Assembly: GCA_016713405.1 (NCBI GenBank)
Contig: JADJPF010000001.1
Coordinates: 62,001-126,000, forward strand
Direction: 5' to 3'
Origin: Blastocatellia bacterium
Lineage (GTDB): Bacteria > Acidobacteriota > Blastocatellia > Chloracidobacteriales > JADJPF01
DNA: 64,000 nucleotides
Shown here: positions 57,649 through 64,000 of the stretch, one piece after another
How the letters are laid out: each line of letters opens with the position of its first letter
Numbering within the stretch: the stretch's first letter is position 1
Made by a program: the position numbers and the translations under genes
The notes under the pieces: generated by a model
Told to the model about the DNA's origin: nothing
Database searches by the model: none
What the model saw: the letters and a program-made list of their open reading frames with translations, nothing else

Positions 57649-59409
57649 TTAGTTTAATAAATATAGATCTTCAATATTTATTTGTGGTTTTTGTGAGTTA
57701 TTCCATTCATTTATTTCTAACTTTCCTAATAGAGCGACATTTCTTCCTACACGTAACTGATCATAAAGATCTGAATGGTGCCACCAAATAGCTTCTAATG
57801 AAGGGCCTTTACCCGCAATCCTTAAACGAAGATGTTTATTACCAATAACTCTAGTTTCAATTAAACGGCCTTTTACAATAAAAGACGGACGAGGGTTTTC
57901 TATTCCGTGAGGTTCAAGCAAGGCTAGAGTTTTAATTAAATCTAAATTTACCTCCATTGGAGATAACTCACCTTCATAAGTTCTTGTATGTATTAAGTCA
58001 TCCTGAGATAAAACTTTAGCTGCATGAGCATTAATGCGCTCGCGTAGTTCTGTAAGCTTATTAGCTGGCAGAGAAAAGCCAGCCGCAGCACTATGACCAC
58101 CATATTTAAGCAATAAATTATCAGCTACAGCTTCTAAGGCTTTTACAATGTTAAAACTTTTAATGCTACGAGCAGAGCCATGAGCAATGCCATCACGAAT
58201 TGAGCAAACCAAAGTTGGGCGACCATAGCGGTCTACTATTTTAGCTGCCGCAATTCCTACAACTCCTTGATGCCAACCATCATCATGTTCCCCACCTAAA
58301 ACATAGACCAGATCTTCATAGTCTTCTTGTTCTATTTTTTTTAAGATTTTTTCTACTAACCACTGTTGAACCGCTTGACGTTGATGATTTAAGTCATCTA
58401 TTTTTGTAGCCATTTGCCAGGCATCTTCTTTGCTAATAGCATCTATTAAACTAACTACTTGTAGGGTGCTGCCATCCATACGACCAGCCGCATTAATACG
58501 TGGGCCTAACTTAAAACCAAGGTCATAGCTGGTAATTTTATGATTATGTAGCCCAGAAATACCTAAGAGTGCATCTAAGCCTTTGTTTGTTGAACCAGTG
58601 TTAAGACCACGTAGCCCAGCTTGGACAATTGCTCGATTAGAATAACTACTAAGCGGAACCATATCAGAAATAGTGCCAATAGCTACTAATTTACAAAGAG
58701 ATTGAAGAATAGCTTCCTGATTTTTATGTTCCTTAAGTAAAACTCTAGCTAATTGAAGTGAAATACCGCAAGCGGCTAAGTCTTTTTCTGGATAAGGACA
58801 GCCTGCTTGTTTTGGACATAAAACAATAGCGTCTTGAGGCGCGTTGCTACCTAAAATTGTATGGTGGTCAATGCAAATGCCTGTAATCCCCTTTGATTTA
58901 GCTAACTCCCATTCTTTATGTGCTGTAATTCCAATATCTACAGAGATTAAAATTTTAATTCCATCTGCTTCTGCTTGTTCAACAATGCCAGGGTTTAATC
59001 CATAACCGTCACGTTCTCGGTCAGGAACATGATAAGAAATATTTTTCCCACTAGAAGGATTAAGCAACCGAAATGTTTGTAGTAAAGTGATTAAGCCTGT
59101 TGTGCCATCACAATCATAATCGCCAACAATTCTAATAGGAGTACCTTTTTGAAGTGCTGAAAACAAAGTATGTTGTGCTTCATCCATATTTAACATTCCA
59201 AGCGGGTCAGGAATGTTATTAAGTGAGGCAGAAATAAAGTTTTGAGCTTTGGAGAAATCTTCTAACCCGCGCCAAACCAATGCACGGGCAACTATAGGGT
59301 TTATATGTAGTTTAGAGCTTAATGATTTGACTTTTTCTTCATCCACATTAGCCAATTGCCATTGGCAATTAGTAATGGAAGATCCAGTAAATTCTATTAT
59401 GTTTTGCAT
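57649..59409 (-). CDS. recJ: Single-stranded-DNA-specific exonuclease RecJ
   Basis: 586 residues, a normal length for RecJ. It degrades single-stranded DNA 5' to 3' in recombination and mismatch repair. Motifs: VGDYDCDGTTG (about 95-105), SVDIGITA, the DHH motif in CIDHHT and the DHHA1 signature YGGHSAAAGFSL. A C-terminal OB-fold region includes LRLRIAGKGPSLEAIWW. It is monocistronic, flanked by the PknK-like gene and the phosphatase gene. Confidence 0.95.
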   Translation of the reverse strand: MQNIIEFTGSSITNCQWQLANVDEEKVKSLSSKLHINPIVARALVWRGLEDFSKAQNFISASLNNIPDPLGMLNMDEAQHTLFSALQKGTPIRIVGDYDCDGTTGLITLLQTFRLLNPSSGKNISYHVPDRERDGYGLNPGIVEQAEADGIKILISVDIGITAHKEWELAKSKGITGICIDHHTILGSNAPQDAIVLCPKQAGCPYPEKDLAACGISLQLARVLLKEHKNQEAILQSLCKLVAIGTISDMVPLSSYSNRAIVQAGLRGLNTGSTNKGLDALLGISGLHNHKITSYDLGFKLGPRINAAGRMDGSTLQVVSLIDAISKEDAWQMATKIDDLNHQRQAVQQWLVEKILKKIEQEDYEDLVYVLGGEHDDGWHQGVVGIAAAKIVDRYGRPTLVCSIRDGIAHGSARSIKSFNIVKALEAVADNLLLKYGGHSAAAGFSLPANKLTELRERINAHAAKVLSQDDLIHTRTYEGELSPMEVNLDLIKTLALLEPHGIENPRPSFIVKGRLIETRVIGNKHLRLRIAGKGPSLEAIWWHHSDLYDQLRVGRNVALLGKLEINEWNNSQKPQINIEDLYLLN

Positions 59410-59548
59410 ACGGCCAATTCTAACGGAAAAATTTTGTTAAGGATAGTTGCAGTTGCTTACCAAACTTTGCTGGTATCCAATAAATTATTGAAACACCAAG
59501 TCCTGTTTCTAGCCTATCTTAAAACATAAACCCTATAGTTTCTACGCT

Positions 59549-60529
59549 TTAATAAGTTCGTCTAAGCAGCATTAATGTAAGGTCATCAGTCAATGGTTTA
59601 CCTGCTTGAAAAGAGTTGAGGTCTTTGATAATAAAATTAATTATTTTATCTAAAGACTCTAAACTATGATTAAAAAGAAGGTTAGTAAGTCTGTCTTTAC
59701 CAAAATCATCTCCAAAATTATTTTCAGCTTCAGTTAAACCATCAGTAAAAAGTAACAGCGTATCATTAGGGTTTAATTGAAATTTTGTAGATGAAAATTC
59801 TTCATCGCAAAACATTCCAACTGGAAGACCTGTAGCTTGTATGTCAATTAATTTGTCTGATTGTATTAATAATGGTGGTAAGTGGCCTGCATTACATATT
59901 TCTACTTCACTTGTGTTAGAAACTTTTCCACAAACAAGCGTTGCAAAGTGCATTGGCATTGTGCTTTCACAAAATATGCTGCTAACACGTTCTACCATTT
60001 GAACTAAAGGGAGATTTAAGGAAATAAAAGAGCGAAACATAGCATGTAACTGAGTCATTAACATTGAAGCCGCTACACCTTTTCCAGATACATCGCCTAG
60101 AATAAAGTAAAAATCTTTGTTATCAATACTTATTAAATCGCAATAATCCCCACTTACTAAGCTTAGAGGTTGGTATTTATAAGAAAAACTCCAACCGTTT
60201 AAGTTAAGATTTTCTTTTGGAAGCAGGCTTTTTTGGACAAGGGAAGCCATTTCTAAATCTCTTTGAAGCTCTCGTTGTTGTGTGATTGTAAGATCATCTA
60301 GGCAAAATTTAGTTAGTGGATTTGCCATTAACCTTTCAGGCTCTATTTCACCTTTGCAGATTTCACAAAGTCCAAAATCACCAGTTTTAACTCTTGCTAA
60401 AGCTGTATCAACTTCATGAAGAAGCCTTTTTAATTCAGGATTTTCTCCTATATCAGCTATTGCATGTTTAAGTTTAGTTTGACGTTCAAATAATTGATTT
60501 TGAATAATTGAATCTACTACAGTAACCAT
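59549..60529 (-). CDS. SpoIIE/PP2C-type phosphatase with N-terminal DksA-like zinc finger
   Basis: 326 residues. Residues about 15-100 resemble the TraR/DksA family: a helical hairpin and CEICKGEI (Cys55, 58) with a second pair reading FCLDD, so only three of the four Cys are present. Residues about 110-320 are a SpoIIE-like PP2C domain: SGDYCDLI, LGDVSGKGVAASMLM, CNAGHLPPLL, LLFTDGLTEAEN and DDLTLMLL. These phosphatases usually act on anti-sigma factor antagonists. No STAS or RsbW partner is adjacent. AGGA lies 5-6 bases before the ATG. Confidence 0.85.
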   Translation of the reverse strand: MVTVVDSIIQNQLFERQTKLKHAIADIGENPELKRLLHEVDTALARVKTGDFGLCEICKGEIEPERLMANPLTKFCLDDLTITQQRELQRDLEMASLVQKSLLPKENLNLNGWSFSYKYQPLSLVSGDYCDLISIDNKDFYFILGDVSGKGVAASMLMTQLHAMFRSFISLNLPLVQMVERVSSIFCESTMPMHFATLVCGKVSNTSEVEICNAGHLPPLLIQSDKLIDIQATGLPVGMFCDEEFSSTKFQLNPNDTLLLFTDGLTEAENNFGDDFGKDRLTNLLFNHSLESLDKIINFIIKDLNSFQAGKPLTDDLTLMLLRRTY

Positions 60530-60808
60530 TTTTTCCTACTTTAACTTATTTTTGATAGGTGAAATATAAGCATATTGTTTAGTGTTGTCAATCGTGTTGA
60601 TAGGTTTCTCTAAAGCCTTTTGATTAGTGTAGCCTTGATAAGAAAATTTTTTTGTATTTTTATCTTTGTAATATTCTAAATTACTTAAGCTATCTTCTTG
60701 AATTTTAAATTGTTGCTTAATTTATCGTTAGCTTTTTTACAAACGCAATAGTTTCATTGTATATTTATTATTAATCCAAACAAATATTAAAGTAGGTATA
60801 GGAATTAT

Positions 60809-63559
60809 ATGAAAAAAGAAAGACGCTTAGGTTTTAGTTTGTTAGAAAATATAGGAAAATCACTAGTTTTAATAATAATTTTAGCTATGTTAATGTTACC
60901 TGCTTCAATATGTTTGGATAATATTAAACAGTCTTTTAAGTTAATAGGGAAAAGCGTTCAAGCTCAATCAATAAATCTAACACCCATTATAAAAAAACTT
61001 AGTACAAATGTAGCTAAAGCTGAAGGAGGCCAAAAGGTTGTTATTAGTGGGAAAAATTTTTCTCCTGATACACAATTGATTTTAGGCAGCGAGAAGATTG
61101 ATAGTACTGTAAAAAATGAGAGCAGAATTGAGTTTCAAGTTCCACCTCGAAATATTTCTGGTGCGTTGACACTTTCAGTTATTAACAAAAATGGTATTGC
61201 ACAGTGCCAATTTAATCTTATACCTAAAGATTTTTCAGAGCTAAAGAATGGTGAAATCACTACTTTTTTAGGTGGGGCAGTTTACTTTGGAGATGGTTTG
61301 TCTGCTTTAAGTGATAAAGTTTTAATTAACCCATCTGATGTTACAATAGATGATAAAGGTAATATATTTTTTCCTGATACTTTTAACCATAGAGTTAGAA
61401 GAATAGATGCTCTAACAGGCATAATTACTACTGTTGCTGGAAATGGCAATGTTGGTTTTAGTGGCGATGGTAGTTTGGCTATAACTGCTAGTCTAAATTC
61501 TCCAAGTAAAGTAATTGTAGATAAAGATGGAAATCTTTTTATTTCTGATGAAGCTAATAATCGTGTCCGAAAAGTTGACACAAATAATATTATTACTACT
61601 ATAGCTGGTAATGGTAATAGTGACTTTATTGACCCTTTGCAAGATAATGTGCTTGCTGTAAACGCTTCTGTTCCTTCTCCAAAGGGCTTGGCTCTGGATA
61701 GTAAAGGAAACCTTTTTATTATAAATCGCCAAATAATTTCTAAAGTAGATCCTATTACTCAAATAATTACCACAGTTGCAGGTAGTAAGGATACTTTAGG
61801 ATGGTCTGGGGACAACGGCCCAGCTAATCAAGCCCTCTTTGATTTCCCAAAACAAATAATAGTAGATGCACAGGATAATTTTATTATTTCTGACAGGGGT
61901 AGCAGTAGAATCCGCAGAATAGATTCTGCTACGGGTATTATTACTAGCATTGTTGGCGGTGAAATGACGGATAATGATGAAGTGCCTACGTCAATGGCTG
62001 GACTAATCTCGCCTAATGGTATAGCCCTAGACGATAAAGGGAATTTATTTATTGTTGAAGAATTTGGTTATAGGAGTCGTAAAGCTGATTTTTCTACTAG
62101 CACAATTACCATAATTGCAGGTAATGGAAAAAGTGATTTTGCTGGTGATGGAGCATTGGCTATTAATGCAAGTTTTAGACGGCCTTTAGGCGTAGCAATA
62201 GATAAAAATGGAAATTTGCTTATTGCTGATCCTACTAGCAAAAGATTACGTAAAGTGGATTTAGAGACAAACTTAATTTCTACAATTGCTGGTAATGAGC
62301 AACTTGAATTTGTTAAGGCAGGGGATCCTCTTTCTTCTGCTTCTTTACTTTTTCCTTCAGGATTGGCTATAGATACGGAAAACAATATATTTTTTTCTGA
62401 TAAAAGCAATCGTGTAGGCAAATTAGACATTAAAACTAAAACTATAAGTATTATAGCAGGTACTGGAGTTACAGGTTTTAGCGGTGATGGAGAAATTGCT
62501 ACAAATGCTAAATTATCTGATTCCATCAAAATAGCACTAGATAAAGAAAATCAAGTTTTTGTTATTGATAGATTAAATAATCGAATCCGCAAAATTACTA
62601 GCTCTTCTAACATTATTACTACTATAGCTGGTAGTGGTAGAGACGGTTTTGTTAATGATGGGGTGGAAGCTACAAATAGTAGACTTGGTTTTCCTTCTGG
62701 CATATCAATAGATAACCAAGGTAATTTGTTTATTGCTGACACCATTAATAATAAAGTTCGTAAGGTTGATGCCAGTAAAATTATATCAACGGTTGCAGGT
62801 AACGGTACTTCAAATTTTACTGGAGATGAAATCCTTGCTATAGCTTCAAGTCTTAATAGGCCAATTTCCGTTGTTATAGATAATAGCGGGAATTTGCTTA
62901 TTGCTGACACTTTGAATAATAGAATACGTAAGGTAAATGCTTCCAGGGTGATTACTACAATTGCAGGGGGAGGTCAAATTTCTGATATTGGAGATGGAAG
63001 TTTAGCTATAAGAGCTTCTTTAAGCAGACCCACATCAATGGTAGTTGATAAAAATGGAGATATATATTTTTCTGATTCGGGTAATAATCGTATTCGTAAA
63101 ATAGATAGCATTACAGGCATTATTACTAGTGTTGTTGGTAATGGAGAAGTTGGTTTAAGTGGAGATGGTGCTTTAGCAAAAGATGCTAAACTAAATATAC
63201 CAGAGGACTTAGCTATTGATGATGATGGAAATCTCTTTTTTGTTGATACATTAAATCATCGAGTTCGTGTAGTAAAAGGGATTGCTATAGGTAGGAATCC
63301 TAAACCTCCTCTTCCAATGATTACTGCTGTTAAATATGAAGATCCACTTCTTACCATTTCAGGAAGCGGTTTTGGTGAAACAGGAGCAACTGTATTTATA
63401 AACAAATTTGATCTAAGTTCTCGGATTGGTAAACAAGAAGCTAATACAATATTTTTGCTTGGAGATAGGCAAAAATTAAAATTCCGTAAAAGCAAAAATA
63501 AAATTACTGTAAAAACAAGTTTAGGATCTTCTAACACTTTTATTTTTACTTTGGATTAA
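60809..63559 (+). CDS. Secreted TIG-NHL propeller protein
   Basis: 916 residues with a hydrophobic N-terminal signal or anchor (SLVLIIILAMLMLPASIC). An IPT/TIG domain (about 55-140, VISGKNFSPDTQLILGS) is followed by at least twelve NHL repeats with patterns such as NLFIADTINNKVRKVDA and IITTIAGNG, enough for two propellers, and by a second TIG domain at the end (ISGSGFGETGATVFINKF). Related NHL proteins are common surface proteins; the ligand is unknown. The repeats generate shadow frames on the other strand. Confidence 0.88.
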   Translation: MKKERRLGFSLLENIGKSLVLIIILAMLMLPASICLDNIKQSFKLIGKSVQAQSINLTPIIKKLSTNVAKAEGGQKVVISGKNFSPDTQLILGSEKIDSTVKNESRIEFQVPPRNISGALTLSVINKNGIAQCQFNLIPKDFSELKNGEITTFLGGAVYFGDGLSALSDKVLINPSDVTIDDKGNIFFPDTFNHRVRRIDALTGIITTVAGNGNVGFSGDGSLAITASLNSPSKVIVDKDGNLFISDEANNRVRKVDTNNIITTIAGNGNSDFIDPLQDNVLAVNASVPSPKGLALDSKGNLFIINRQIISKVDPITQIITTVAGSKDTLGWSGDNGPANQALFDFPKQIIVDAQDNFIISDRGSSRIRRIDSATGIITSIVGGEMTDNDEVPTSMAGLISPNGIALDDKGNLFIVEEFGYRSRKADFSTSTITIIAGNGKSDFAGDGALAINASFRRPLGVAIDKNGNLLIADPTSKRLRKVDLETNLISTIAGNEQLEFVKAGDPLSSASLLFPSGLAIDTENNIFFSDKSNRVGKLDIKTKTISIIAGTGVTGFSGDGEIATNAKLSDSIKIALDKENQVFVIDRLNNRIRKITSSSNIITTIAGSGRDGFVNDGVEATNSRLGFPSGISIDNQGNLFIADTINNKVRKVDASKIISTVAGNGTSNFTGDEILAIASSLNRPISVVIDNSGNLLIADTLNNRIRKVNASRVITTIAGGGQISDIGDGSLAIRASLSRPTSMVVDKNGDIYFSDSGNNRIRKIDSITGIITSVVGNGEVGLSGDGALAKDAKLNIPEDLAIDDDGNLFFVDTLNHRVRVVKGIAIGRNPKPPLPMITAVKYEDPLLTISGSGFGETGATVFINKFDLSSRIGKQEANTIFLLGDRQKLKFRKSKNKITVKTSLGSSNTFIFTLD

Positions 63560-63584
63560 GTTAGGCTACTGAAATATAAGATAT

Positions 63585-64000
63585 TTACTTGGCTTTGTTA
63601 TAATTAAAGTTATATCTAATTACTGCTCTACAACTTACAGGCTCACCATCTAGCAAAGCGGGTTCAAATTCAAGTTGTTTTATGGCTATAATTGCAGCTT
63701 GTTCTAAATCAAAACCCGCCCAATGGAGTATTTTTATATTTCCAATAGTTGAATCTTTACGCAAAACTACCTCTAATTCAACACTTGCAGAAATAGCCAT
63801 TTTTCTTGCTTTTTCGCTATAAATTGGCTGGCTACGTTTAAGAAATTCTGGTTGGTCAAAACGTTCATTTAATGGCGAACCTACAGCGGGAATTTCAATT
63901 GCTTCTAAATCCATTGGATCAAGGCTTGGCGGTTTTAATTCATTGGCTAAAAATGCAGATATTTCTTTGCTATAAGCTGGTAGGTTTTCGGCTAGTTGTT
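63585..64000 (-). CDS. TonB C-terminal-domain protein (5' truncated)
   Basis: The frame is open to the window edge on the minus strand; at least 138 residues are visible. The C-terminal fold resembles TonB: PIYSEKARKMAISASVELEVVL, IKILHWAGFDLEQAAIIAIKQLEFEPAL and a terminal RYNFNY. Such domains pass energy from the inner membrane to outer-membrane transporters, or serve as periplasmic binding modules. The N-terminal part and any membrane helix lie outside the window. Confidence 0.7.
   Translation of the reverse strand, partial: QLAENLPAYSKEISAFLANELKPPSLDPMDLEAIEIPAVGSPLNERFDQPEFLKRSQPIYSEKARKMAISASVELEVVLRKDSTIGNIKILHWAGFDLEQAAIIAIKQLEFEPALLDGEPVSCRAVIRYNFNYNKAK

Noticed and set aside
61282..62910. 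Several minus-strand frames inside the NHL protein
   Set aside because: Repeat-driven shadows of the NHL units in the plus-strand gene.

Overview
This window is AT-rich, densely coding bacterial DNA. I place it tentatively in Acidobacteriota, perhaps near Blastocatellia. The reasons are a von Willebrand A protein of the acidobacterial VWFA-related type (24.6-25.6 kb), an unusual number of eukaryote-like Ser/Thr kinases, several large secreted beta-repeat proteins, an AGPS-GlpD pair that could make ether lipids, and a TonB C-terminal protein. No 16S or other rRNA gene is present, so the placement is inference. I saw no rRNA, tRNA, CRISPR array or prophage.

Layout. 0-2.3 kb: end of an RtcR regulator and a polysaccharide flippase. 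2.3-10.6 kb, mostly minus strand: a subtilase-NHL protein, a nucleotidyltransferase, a membrane Ser/Thr kinase, a Gln/Tyr/Asn-rich membrane protein and a CYTH protein. 10.7-17 kb: radA, a PIN-TRAM protein and ispD (a familiar housekeeping order), then a hybrid histidine kinase. 17-18.6 kb: a mobile-element island with a TnpB-like gene, an IS200/IS605-type end hairpin and a 114-bp MITE-like insertion inside that hairpin. 18.6-26.7 kb: a 1.8-thousand-residue surface protein, the VWA protein and a CapA protein. 27-38 kb, mostly plus strand: a transpeptidase, an RNase D-like exonuclease, a PP2C phosphatase, a zinc-ribbon membrane protein, the AGPS-GlpD pair, nrdR, khpA and an orphan LuxR-type HTH protein. 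37.6-45.3 kb, minus strand: a PEGA-like protein, a kinase-sulfatase-modifying-factor fusion, a beta-propeller/FN3 protein and a kinase-like/DnaJ-C fusion. 45.5-57.5 kb: a Rieske oxygenase, a Spo0M-like protein, a kinase/ankyrin/lipoprotein/hydrolase operon, a heme-flavin-FeS fusion and a giant PknK-like kinase-ATPase. 57.6-64 kb: recJ, a zinc-finger SpoIIE phosphatase, a TIG-NHL protein and a TonB-like C terminus.

Theme. Protein phosphorylation dominates: four Ser/Thr kinases, one divergent kinase-like fusion, two PP2C-family phosphatases and one hybrid histidine kinase. Several carry unusual fused domains.

Caveat. At least six genes (the 7-9 kb kinase, radA, the hybrid histidine kinase, the TnpB-like gene, the 31-kb zinc-ribbon gene, and the PEGA-like and propeller genes) are split by what reads as a single missing base, usually in a homopolymer. 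Adding one base restores a convincing protein each time. I annotate the full restored spans and treat assembly or sequencing error as the first explanation.
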